Below, piece by piece: positions 1 through 6,620 of a stretch of 64,000 bases of DNA. A program made the position numbers and the translations under genes. A model generated the notes under the pieces. The model did not search any database, had not been told where the DNA came from, and saw only the letters and a list, made by a program, of their open reading frames with translations. Where the stretch lies: assembly GCA_017470525.1 (NCBI GenBank), contig JAFUYM010000060.1, positions 1 to 64,000 of the forward strand, read 5' to 3'. Origin of the DNA: Bacteroidaceae bacterium (GTDB lineage: Bacteria > Bacteroidota > Bacteroidia > Bacteroidales > Bacteroidaceae). Every line of letters starts with the position of its first letter. Within the stretch, counting starts at the first letter, position 1.

Positions 1-1
1 A

Positions 2-33
2 TTTGGCTATTCCAGATTATTTTTATACCTTTG
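2..33 (+). promoter_or_regulatory. Bacteroidota-type promoter for the small RNA
   Basis: TTTG at 2-5 and TACCTTTG (TAnnTTTG) at 26-33 are separated by 20 bases, the spacing seen at the best promoters in this window. Transcription would start near 38-41, just at the hairpin described next. Confidence 0.7.
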
Positions 34-35
34 CA

Positions 36-152
36 CCCGACAGCGAGTCATAAAACGGCTGATGGCTCTGTGTCGGGAGTTCTTTGAATGCAATTCATAG
101 CAGAATGAAGAATTGAGAACGGTTGCCAATTCGTAACCCCGTTTTTTCTCAA
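36..152 (+). ncRNA. Candidate small RNA, 6S-like (Bacteroidales-1 type)
   Basis: A strong promoter opens directly onto a long hairpin. CCCGACA (36-42) pairs with TGTCGGG (71-77) and, after a 2x2 internal loop, GAGTCAT (45-51) pairs with ATGGCTC (62-68, one G-U) around a 10-base loop. About 40 bases later ACGG (from 119) can pair with CCGT just before a six-T run (147-152), which looks like an intrinsic terminator. No credible reading frame lies between. Known background: the Bacteroidales-1 motif, later interpreted as 6S RNA, has a promoter at one end and a terminator at the other and a similar size. That this is 6S RNA, which would bind RNA polymerase, is inference; another sRNA is possible. 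Confidence 0.5.
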
Positions 153-352
153 TCCTCCAAACTGCCTTTATATAAAGAAGAATTGCTTTTCTTTCCAAAG
201 TTACGAAGAAATTCATATTCCACCACCCTGCGAAAGTTAAATAAAATTAAAAAGTCTGTTTTCCCTCTTTTTCATCCATCAGTGGGCGTTTTTCCCCTCT
301 TTTCCTCTCTCCAACTTGGCAAGAGACTGGCTGCCCATTTCATTCCACTCAA

Positions 353-430
353 CACCTCTCTTTCGGACTGGAGCACTCCGATGTGTCGGACTGCTCCAGT
401 CCGATGAAGCGCACTGCTCCAGTCCGATTT
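353..430. repeat. Triple palindrome, 23-bp period, family A copy 1
   Basis: Three 17-bp units of the type CGGACTGCTCCAGTCCG lie at 364-380, 387-403 and 410-426, separated by 6-bp spacers (ATGTGT, ATGAAG), so each unit starts 23 bp after the last. Each unit is a hairpin with arms CGGACTG/CAGTCCG and a 3-base centre. A second copy lies in opposite orientation at 29121-29198; both share the flank CACCTCTCTTT (here 353-363). The match over flank and units shows a dispersed element rather than a local duplication. Confidence 0.85.
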
Positions 431-483
431 TCATCTTCTGATAGACTTGTTTTTCAAGTTTCGGGAGTTATTTTCGCCTGCGG

Positions 484-613
484 CGGACGAAGAAAAAACA
501 GGAAAAAACAAATAAAAACAGAGAAAAACATGTTCTTCGTCTAACAGAAATGAAACAAGAAAGACTTGTTTTTATTTGTTTTTACTTATTTTTTTCTGTT
601 TTTCTTTCGTCAC
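484..613. repeat. Inverted array of 10-bp A/T-rich repeats
   Basis: Positions 491-530 are four consecutive 10-mers of the form NNNAAAAACA. Positions 568-607 hold the complementary type (TGTTTTTATT and relatives), also in a 10-bp period. The outer ends GACGAAG (486-492) and CTTTCGTC (604-611) are nearly complementary, so the whole can fold as a long imperfect hairpin with a loop of about 36 bases. No open reading frame uses it. Confidence 0.6.
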
Positions 614-774
614 GCGAAGCGTAAAAAAACATCCGAAAGTTAAGTTTGTTTCTATTGCCCAAAATAAATCAGAACCGTCACCCAATATGAAGAAAACAGA
701 CGAGGAAAGAATGAAAAAGGGGGACAAAATGAAAAAATAATCATCAAGTTCGTGTGTGGGTGAGATTTTTTTTG

Positions 775-782
775 TAATTTTG
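775..782 (+). promoter_or_regulatory. -7 box of ppiD
   Basis: TAATTTTG matches TAnnTTTG and lies 98 bases before the ATG at 881. The -33 element is not clear. Confidence 0.5.
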
Positions 783-880
783 CATGATTTTGCGATTTCA
801 TGCACGGTCGCTCCGCACCATGAACCCGCAAAACAACCACACATTGTTAATAATATCAATTCAATAAAACAAATCAAAAA

Positions 881-3031
881 ATGGCAGCATTACAAAAAAT
901 CAGAAGCAGGGGCGTGCTCCTTGTGACCATCATCGCCGTGGCGTTGTTCCTTTTCGTCGCCGGCGACTTATTCAGAGGCCTTGAGAGCCTCTTTCAGCAG
1001 TCAAGCCAGCAAATTGGCGAAGTGAATGGTAAGAGCGTCTCCATCCAGGACTATCAGAAACTGGTGGACGACATGCAGACTTACTACGAAATCGTACAGC
1101 AGAAGAGTTCTTTCAGCGAGGACGAACTGAACCGCATCAAGGATGAGGCTTGGCAGACTTACGTGCAGCAGCAACTCATCCAGAAGGAATGTGAAGAACT
1201 GGGTATCGGTGTCAGCGACGAAGAAATCTCCGAGGTCGTGAAGAGCGGCTTCAGCCAGATGTTGCAGGTGCCTGTCTTCATGAACCAGCAGACGGGTCGC
1301 TACGACTATTCAGCAGTGAGCGCCTTCCTGACCGAGTACAAGAAGTTGAAGGATGCCGGCACACAGGTTCCTGACGAATACGAGAAAATCTACAAGTACT
1401 ACCTGTTCGCACAGCGTCAGATCCGCGACCAGTTGCTCACTCAGAAGTATCAGGTGCTGCTTTCGCAGATGTTCCTCTCCAACCCTGTTGAGGCTAAGTT
1501 GGCATTCGACAGCCGTGCAGACGAGTCAGACCTCCTGCTCGCCGCCATTCCCGCATCTTCTGTAAAGGATGACGACGTGAAGGTGACCGACGAGGAAATC
1601 AAGGCTAAGTACACTGAAAACAAGGAACAGTACAAGCAAGTGGTGGAAACACGCGACATCAAGATGATTGATGTGCAGGTGGTGGCAAGCGACGCCGACA
1701 AGAAAGCAGCCGAGAATGAAATGAAGGACGCTGCTGCCAAGTTGACCGCAGCAACCAGCAGCGCGACTGCTGGCAACGTGGTTCGCCAGTTGGCTTCTCT
1801 CATCCCCTACTCTGACGTTTACAAGACAAAGGATGCCTTCCCTAACATGATTTCTTCTGCCCTCGATTCTACGGCAGTGGGCACGGTGAAGGCTGCGGCA
1901 TTCGACCCAATGACCAACACTTACTACACCTACAAGGTGCTGGGTAAGGAAACTCAGCCAGACTCAGTGCTCTTCCGCCAGATTGGTGTGATTGGCAAGG
2001 ACGATGCAGACATCGCCAAGAAGGCTGACAGCATCATGACCGCTCTGAGCAGTGGCGCTAACTTCAAGGACATCGCCAAGAAGTACAACCAGACTGGTGA
2101 CTCCACTTGGATTGCTTCTTCACAGTTCCAGAACGCATCGATTGATGCAGACAACGCACTCTTCATCAACACACTCTTCGGCATGAACGCCAACGAGAAC
2201 AAGAAACTGAAACTGGAAAACGGTGCAACCGTGATTCTTCAGGTGATGAAGACAGCCAACCCTGTCACAAAATACAATGTGGCTTCCATCGTGAAGGAAC
2301 TGAAGTTCTCTGACGAGACCTACAACAAGGCATTCAATGATTTCTCTTCCTTCGTGGCAGCAAACACGACCCTCGAGCAGGTTGAGGCAAATGCAGCCAA
2401 GAGCGGCTACACCGTTCGTCCTATCAACGACGTGACAGCGGCTTCTCACGGCATTGCCAACATCCGTGCCACCCGCGACGCTCTGAAGTGGGTGTTCGAC
2501 GAGGCTAAGGTAGGCGATGTGTCTCCGCTCTACGAGTGTGGCAGCAACGACCACCTCTTGCTGGTTGCCTTGACAGGCATCAACAAGGAAGGTTACCGTT
2601 CCATGGACAAACTGAAGGACGAACTGACCGAGGAAATCAAGAAAGAGAAGAAAATTGAGAAGATTTATGAAAGCGCAAAGAATGCCAAGAGCATAGCTGA
2701 TGCCAAGAACTTCACAGCCGCTGTTGTGGACACCGTGAAGCACGTGACATTCAGCGCGCCAACCTTCATTTCTGCAACGGGTGCATCCGAGCCTATCGTC
2801 AGTGCAGTGGCAGCCAAGACCGCCAAAGGTGCTTTCGCAAATGCCATCAAGGGCAAGAACGGCGTTTATTTCTTCCAGGTGCTCAACAAGACCAAGACCG
2901 CCGAGAAGTTTGATGCCAAGGCTGAAGAGTCATCACTGGCAGCAACCAACTTCCGCAATGCCTCCAGTGTCATCCTCAACACACTCTACCAGAAGGCAAA
3001 CGTGAAGGACCGCCGCTACAAGTTCTTCTAA
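881..3031 (+). CDS. ppiD: PpiD/SurA-type peptidyl-prolyl isomerase, inner-membrane anchored
   Basis: This 716-residue protein is a periplasmic folding factor of the PpiD class. It has a short cytoplasmic N-terminus (MAALQKIRSRG), one membrane segment at about 12-31, a SurA_N-like chaperone region to about 200, and a PpiC/parvulin-like region around 345-450 (YKVLGKETQPDSVLFRQIGV onward). A long alpha-rich C-terminal half follows. The length is close to that usual for Bacteroidota homologues. In the family the protein assists outer-membrane protein maturation at the inner membrane; prolyl isomerase activity of this copy is inferred, as parvulin domains of PpiD proteins can be inactive. It is a single-gene unit between its own -7 box and a strong terminator. 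The ATG is the first of the frame and directly precedes the membrane anchor. Confidence 0.85.
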   Translation: MAALQKIRSRGVLLVTIIAVALFLFVAGDLFRGLESLFQQSSQQIGEVNGKSVSIQDYQKLVDDMQTYYEIVQQKSSFSEDELNRIKDEAWQTYVQQQLIQKECEELGIGVSDEEISEVVKSGFSQMLQVPVFMNQQTGRYDYSAVSAFLTEYKKLKDAGTQVPDEYEKIYKYYLFAQRQIRDQLLTQKYQVLLSQMFLSNPVEAKLAFDSRADESDLLLAAIPASSVKDDDVKVTDEEIKAKYTENKEQYKQVVETRDIKMIDVQVVASDADKKAAENEMKDAAAKLTAATSSATAGNVVRQLASLIPYSDVYKTKDAFPNMISSALDSTAVGTVKAAAFDPMTNTYYTYKVLGKETQPDSVLFRQIGVIGKDDADIAKKADSIMTALSSGANFKDIAKKYNQTGDSTWIASSQFQNASIDADNALFINTLFGMNANENKKLKLENGATVILQVMKTANPVTKYNVASIVKELKFSDETYNKAFNDFSSFVAANTTLEQVEANAAKSGYTVRPINDVTAASHGIANIRATRDALKWVFDEAKVGDVSPLYECGSNDHLLLVALTGINKEGYRSMDKLKDELTEEIKKEKKIEKIYESAKNAKSIADAKNFTAAVVDTVKHVTFSAPTFISATGASEPIVSAVAAKTAKGAFANAIKGKNGVYFFQVLNKTKTAEKFDAKAEESSLAATNFRNASSVILNTLYQKANVKDRRYKFF

Positions 3032-3067
3032 ACAACTGCTCACCGGATTTACACATTATTTATATAT

Positions 3068-3104
3068 AAGGGGCGCAAGGATAAACTTTGCGCCCCTTGT
3101 TTCG
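3068..3104 (+). terminator. Intrinsic terminator of ppiD
   Basis: AAGGGGCGCAA (3068-3078) and TTGCGCCCCTT (3088-3098) form a perfect 11-bp stem with a 9-base loop, followed by a T-rich tract. Confidence 0.85.
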
Positions 3105-3197
3105 TACACAAGCCATCTTGAAAATCGGGAGTGCGAGAAGGAAAAACATGTGTTTTTAAAGATTATTGTGCAAAATAACATTTTTTTTCAAAAAAAA

Positions 3198-3229
3198 TTT
3201 GGTGGGTATTCTAAAAACCACTATTTTTG
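3198..3229 (+). promoter_or_regulatory. Promoter of the small secreted protein
   Basis: TTTG at 3198-3201 and TATTTTTG at 3222-3229, 20 bases apart. Confidence 0.75.
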
Positions 3230-3249
3230 CAGCATAAAATGTGTATTAT

Positions 3250-3570
3250 ATGATAAAGTCTTTACATAACACAGTAAAAGTCCTTCTATTGATGATTTGC
3301 TTGTCGATGCCGGTTGCTATGATGGCGCAGGACGTGCAGCAAAGCCCAGTGGAAATGGAGCAGAACCCAATCAGCATTTCTGTGAGCGGTTCAAATCTTC
3401 GTGTGAAGAACGCTGAGGGACTCGTGGTAGAGGTGTTCAGCCTGACAGGTGAGAAGGTTTATACCCAACGTGTAGAGGGGGTGTCGAAATCCTTTGACCT
3501 CGGACAGTTGCAGCGCGGCTACTATATTGTCAAGATTGGCAAGTTCACACGTAAAATCTACCTGCACTAA
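3250..3570 (+). CDS. Small secreted protein made almost only of a sorting-domain-like fold
   Basis: I start this 106-residue protein at the ATG at 3250; an in-frame GTG three codons earlier is less likely because the promoter's start site lies only a few bases upstream. Residues 1-27 form a signal peptide ending MMAQ. After about 25 linker residues comes a domain with the pattern VEVFSLTGEKVYTQRV...GYYIVKIGKFTRKIYL, which resembles the C-terminal type IX secretion sorting domain (Por secretion tail). It normally sits at the end of large cargo proteins; here there is no cargo. The gene has its own promoter and terminator. Function unknown; a minimal secreted or periplasmic beta-sandwich protein is all that can be claimed. 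Confidence 0.65.
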   Translation: MIKSLHNTVKVLLLMICLSMPVAMMAQDVQQSPVEMEQNPISISVSGSNLRVKNAEGLVVEVFSLTGEKVYTQRVEGVSKSFDLGQLQRGYYIVKIGKFTRKIYLH

Positions 3571-3613
3571 AAAAACAAATACAACTTTTATAAAGTTAGT
3601 ACGAAATACGTAT

Positions 3614-3666
3614 AAAAGTGAAAGTTCGTCTTCCCGTGTGGACAAAACGACTTTCGCTTTTTATTG
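3614..3666 (+). terminator. Terminator of the small secreted protein gene
   Basis: Positions 3614-3629 pair with 3647-3662 (AAAGTGAAAG against CTTTCGCTTT, one bulge), followed by a T-rich stretch. Confidence 0.7.
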
Positions 3667-3725
3667 TGATTATCCATTAAACCTTTACCCTCAAACTTCA
3701 TCCAACAAAGTGACAGGGCTACCCA

Positions 3726-4271
3726 ATGGCAAAGATAGATGAACAAGACATACTGAAGCGGGTGCAGAACCCGCAGACAAGGCGACGCGCTTTCGAAGAG
3801 ATTGTCAATGTCTATTCGCGGCAACTCTATTGGCAGATACACTATCTGGTGCAGAATCACGATGACACGGATGATGTGCTACAAAACACGTTCATCAAGG
3901 CGTGGAAAGGAATAGAGAATTTCAAGGGCGATTCAGCATTGTTCACTTGGTTGTACAGAATTGCTTACAACGAATCGCTCACCTTCTTGAAACAGCGCAA
4001 GCAGATGGCTTCGATAGATGATGAGGATTTTGTGGAGCAGCCTAACTTTGTGGCGGATGAATACTTCGACGGAGATGAAACACAGGAGTTGCTGATGCAG
4101 GCGGTGTCCACCCTACCCGCCAAACAACGTCAAGTGTTCTGCATGAAGTATTTTGAAGACCTAAAATACGAGGAAATCTCGGCGATGGTCGGCACCAGCA
4201 TCGGAGCACTCAAGGCTTCTTATCATATTGCAGTGGAAAAGATTACTAACTTCATAAAACTAAAAGAATAA
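3726..4271 (+). CDS. ECF-type RNA polymerase sigma factor
   Basis: This 181-residue protein is an extracytoplasmic-function sigma-70 factor. Region 2 spans about residues 22-95 (DDTDDVLQNTFIKAWKGIENF, then FTWLYRIAYNESLTFLKQRK) and region 4 about 120-175 (LPAKQRQVFCMKYFEDLKYEEISAMVGTS), with no region 1 or 3. It is followed by a single-pass membrane protein and an exported helical protein on the same strand, an order typical of sigma/anti-sigma/sensor units. It would direct RNA polymerase to envelope-stress genes when released; the target regulon is not visible here. There is no clear TAnnTTTG box in the 60 bases upstream, so it may use its own promoter class, as autoregulated ECF genes do (inference). 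Confidence 0.9.
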   Translation: MAKIDEQDILKRVQNPQTRRRAFEEIVNVYSRQLYWQIHYLVQNHDDTDDVLQNTFIKAWKGIENFKGDSALFTWLYRIAYNESLTFLKQRKQMASIDDEDFVEQPNFVADEYFDGDETQELLMQAVSTLPAKQRQVFCMKYFEDLKYEEISAMVGTSIGALKASYHIAVEKITNFIKLKE

Positions 4272-4364
4272 AGCAAGACATCACTAAAAGATTCAAAAAT
4301 CACAACACAATTTAAACCCTACAACATTTAATGAGTCTTATAATTAACTAAAAACAAAAACAAT

Positions 4365-4766
4365 ATGAGTACAAAGGATAACCGAATATTAAATCCGAAC
4401 GGTGGCAGGTACCCTTTCAAGGTGTCTGACGAATATTTCGATAATCTGACTGCTCGTATCATGGAACAAATTCCTGAGGACAATGCCTCGGAGGAGGTTC
4501 CAGAAAAGAACACAAAGTTTATCGACATCAACAGTCGCCGCCGTCGCAACCTGTGGATTAGCACTATCTCGATAGCAGCATCGCTCGTTCTCATTGCGAC
4601 CATCGCATTGAAGTTCATACCGAAGCCTGTCACGTCGGCTGAACAGACAGAAGACTTGACGGCTGAATATACATCAGACAATTACAATGAGGATTTGGTG
4701 ACTTACGCCATGGTTGACAATCTGGACGTGTACTATTACCTGTCCGCTGGCGACATGGATGAGTAA
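4365..4766 (+). CDS. Single-pass membrane protein, probable anti-sigma factor
   Basis: This protein of 133 residues has a hydrophilic N-terminal half, a basic stop-transfer start (NSRRRRN), one membrane helix at about 62-82 (LWISTISIAASLVLIATIAL), and a short acidic tail outside. No zinc-binding HxxxCxxC anti-sigma motif is present. It lies 93 bases after the ECF sigma gene and 33 bases before an exported protein. Size, topology and position suggest an anti-sigma factor with a cytoplasmic sigma-binding segment of about 60 residues. I do not recognise a named family. The assignment rests on context, not on motif. Confidence 0.55.
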   Translation: MSTKDNRILNPNGGRYPFKVSDEYFDNLTARIMEQIPEDNASEEVPEKNTKFIDINSRRRRNLWISTISIAASLVLIATIALKFIPKPVTSAEQTEDLTAEYTSDNYNEDLVTYAMVDNLDVYYYLSAGDMDE

Positions 4767-4799
4767 CCCGCTCTCCTCGCACTCTCAAAAAATATACTT

Positions 4800-5336
4800 A
4801 TGAAGAGAATTATCACATTCATGACCATCCTCCTTGTCTGCGTCTGCCTTCAGGCACAGAATCCAGGCGGTGCAGGGAAGAATCAGAATGCCCGCAAGGA
4901 ATTCAGTCCTGAACTGTACATGAAGACGCTGAATGATTTTGTGACTCGCGAAGCAAAACTGACAGAGGCAGAATCGGCTAAATTCTTCCCCTTGCTCACC
5001 GAAATGTTTGACAAGCAACGCAAAATTATGGGCGAACAGAGAGACCTCATGATGAAGACGTGGAAGAATGCAAACCTCAGTGAGGCTGATTATGAGAACA
5101 TCGTCACAAAACTGGCAGGTCTTGAAGTGGAAAGCAGGAAGGTTGAACAAACCTATTATAAAAAGTTTCATACCGTTTTGCCTTGGAAGAAAGTGTTTGC
5201 CGTCAGAATGGCACTGTCACGTTTCCAGATGGAAGCCTTGAATCATTTCCAACCAGGCAGGGGAAACAACAACATGAACAATCGGTTCAACAATTCCCCA
5301 AGATGGAACGGATGGAATAATGGCAACCGCAAATAG
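4800..5336 (+). CDS. Exported helical protein, third gene of sigma triad (CpxP/Spy-like)
   Basis: The protein has 178 residues with a signal peptide (1-20, cleavage after LQAQ), then an all-helical charged region (about 30-140: LTEAESAKFFPLLTEMFDKQ, LSEADYENIVTKLAGLEVE) resembling periplasmic heavy-metal or stress sensors of the CpxP/Spy/ZraP type, and an Asn/Gly-rich tail. It sits directly after the putative anti-sigma gene. In CnrYXH-type systems such a protein senses the periplasm and controls release of the sigma factor. That this one is a sensor is inferred. The LTxxQ motif of CpxP is not clearly present. A strong terminator follows. Confidence 0.6.
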   Translation: MKRIITFMTILLVCVCLQAQNPGGAGKNQNARKEFSPELYMKTLNDFVTREAKLTEAESAKFFPLLTEMFDKQRKIMGEQRDLMMKTWKNANLSEADYENIVTKLAGLEVESRKVEQTYYKKFHTVLPWKKVFAVRMALSRFQMEALNHFQPGRGNNNMNNRFNNSPRWNGWNNGNRK

Positions 5337-5387
5337 ACATCAGACAGAGGAGGATGGATTCTTTCTGTCAACAAAAGATGAAAAAAG

Positions 5388-5421
5388 AAAGGAGATACCA
5401 GCAATCTGGCATCTCCTTTTT
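5388..5421 (+). terminator. Terminator of the sigma operon
   Basis: GGAGATACCAG and CTGGCATCTCC form a hairpin (stem 5388-5402 with 5406-5419) with a four-base loop and a T5 tail. Confidence 0.85.
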
Positions 5422-5461
5422 GTATGATTACACCGTTTTTTAGAATATTTAGAAATAATAA

Positions 5462-5493
5462 TTTGACCATAAAGTGTAAAAGCATTAACTTTG
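5462..5493 (+). promoter_or_regulatory. Promoter of the DUF4468 gene
   Basis: TTTG at 5462-5465 and TAACTTTG at 5486-5493, spacing 20. Confidence 0.8.
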
Positions 5494-5565
5494 CAAATTG
5501 ATTGAGGGACAAATGTCTGTCCGCATCAATGGTAAAAAAGGAATAACTTACAAAACAAAGAAGAT

Positions 5566-6216
5566 ATGAAGAAGATTATGATTGCCCTCGTAGCAGTGGC
5601 TCTTCCCATGATGATGCAGGCTCAAAGTGAAGGTCTGTTCAGCCGTAAAACTCCCAAGGGAGCAAAGGTTGATGTGTCGGCATACGCTGCCAAAGGTGCT
5701 ATTCCTGAAGAGAATGGCAAAGTGGTGTTCAAGGATGTCATCACTGCACCAGGAAAGACGAAGGATGACATTTTTGCGAAAGTGGCACAATGGGCAAGCC
5801 TGCGCTATGAGCCTAACAGTATGAGGGGTAGTTACACTGATGCTGATTTTTTCAAGAACATTGAATACTCGAAAGTGAAGTCTGCAGACAAGCAGAGTGG
5901 CGCGATTGAATGCCAAGGGGCAGAAGAGATGATTTTCACGGCAAAGGCTTTGGTAAAGAACTACACGCAAGCATTCTATTTGCTCAACCTCAAAGCGAGT
6001 GACGGCAAAGTGGAGTTCAAACTTCACACTCTATCCTACAACGTTGACCAAGGCGAAGGCCAGTTCCTCCGCGTAGCAGCAGAAGAATGGGTGACAGACA
6101 AAGAATGCCTCAACAAGAAAGGTGAGATGAGACGCATTCCCAGCAAATACCGCATCAAGACCATTGACTTGGTGGAAGAACTGAAGAAGGAAATCTCTGA
6201 GGCTATCAATCAATAA
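5566..6216 (+). CDS. Exported DUF4468 (TBP-like fold) protein
   Basis: This is a 216-residue exported protein with a signal peptide at 1-19 (ends MMQAQ). The stretch from about residue 49 (GKVVFKDVITAPGKTKDDIF, then KVAQWASLRY) matches what I know of the DUF4468 family, small Bacteroidota envelope proteins with a predicted TBP-like fold. The family has no established biochemical role. The gene is monocistronic, with a canonical promoter 73 bases before the ATG and a terminator 17 bases after the stop. A periplasmic or lipid-proximal binding function is possible but unsupported. Confidence 0.7.
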   Translation: MKKIMIALVAVALPMMMQAQSEGLFSRKTPKGAKVDVSAYAAKGAIPEENGKVVFKDVITAPGKTKDDIFAKVAQWASLRYEPNSMRGSYTDADFFKNIEYSKVKSADKQSGAIECQGAEEMIFTAKALVKNYTQAFYLLNLKASDGKVEFKLHTLSYNVDQGEGQFLRVAAEEWVTDKECLNKKGEMRRIPSKYRIKTIDLVEELKKEISEAINQ

Positions 6217-6232
6217 AAGGCATTATACAGAC

Positions 6233-6272
6233 GAAAGGAGAAAATCCTACCTGAGTTTTCTCCTTTCTTTTT
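6233..6272 (+). terminator. Terminator of the DUF4468 gene
   Basis: GAAAGGAGAAAA (6233-6244) pairs perfectly with TTTTCTCCTTTC (6256-6267), followed by T5. Confidence 0.85.
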
Positions 6273-6284
6273 GAATATATCAAT

Positions 6285-6551
6285 ATGAATCAAGACGAAG
6301 TTGATAAAATCATTGCAGAAGCCGTCGCCGAAAGCAAAAGGGAAAGCAAGAAGAAATGGCACAAAGGAAAATCGTCAAATGACAGCGTTGCCACAGCGAG
6401 GCAAGTGCTCAACTGGACGTTCATGGTCGGTTTTGTCGCTGCCATCATTATCTATTTTGCCCTACCCGACCAAAGAGTTCTTTTCTTCAGTGTAGGCTTC
6501 GGAGCAGTTGTGCTCAAATTGGTTGAGTTTTATCTGCGATTCATGTTTTAG
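6285..6551 (+). CDS. Small membrane protein of unknown function
   Basis: The product has 88 residues. Its N-terminal 40 are charged and predicted cytoplasmic (DEVDKIIAEAVAESKRESKKK), followed by two membrane segments at about 44-62 (WTFMVGFVAAIIIYFAL) and 66-84 (VLFFSVGFGAVVLKLVEFYL). The start lies 13 bases past the preceding terminator, so read-through or an unseen promoter must supply transcription. A hairpin follows the stop. I do not recognise the family; size and topology fit a small inner-membrane accessory protein. Confidence 0.6.
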   Translation: MNQDEVDKIIAEAVAESKRESKKKWHKGKSSNDSVATARQVLNWTFMVGFVAAIIIYFALPDQRVLFFSVGFGAVVLKLVEFYLRFMF

Positions 6552-6555
6552 TCAA

Positions 6556-6600
6556 GAGAGGGGTCTCTTTACCATCCATATAGATGCCTCCTCTCCATTT
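6556..6600 (+). terminator. Hairpin after the small membrane gene
   Basis: GAGAGG (6556-6561) pairs with CCTCTC (6590-6595), with a short inner ATC/GAT helix and a following CATTTT. A weak terminator candidate. Confidence 0.45.
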
Positions 6601-6620
6601 TAAGTAAGCACCGTTTCATT

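Larger units (their letters stand above)
153..774. other. Non-coding stretch with repeats, no gene seen
   Basis: About 620 bases separate the small RNA from the ppiD promoter. Reading frames here are short, of low complexity and lack promoters or homology that I recognise. The stretch holds a triple palindromic repeat (353-430) and an inverted array of 10-bp A-rich repeats (484-613), both described separately. Confidence 0.6.

Noticed and set aside
123-407. 94-residue frame on the plus strand
   Set aside because: Overlaps the terminator and the repeat, low-complexity composition, no promoter.
364-426. CRISPR array
   Set aside because: Only three units, spacers of 2-8 bases, units palindromic and variable, and no cas genes.
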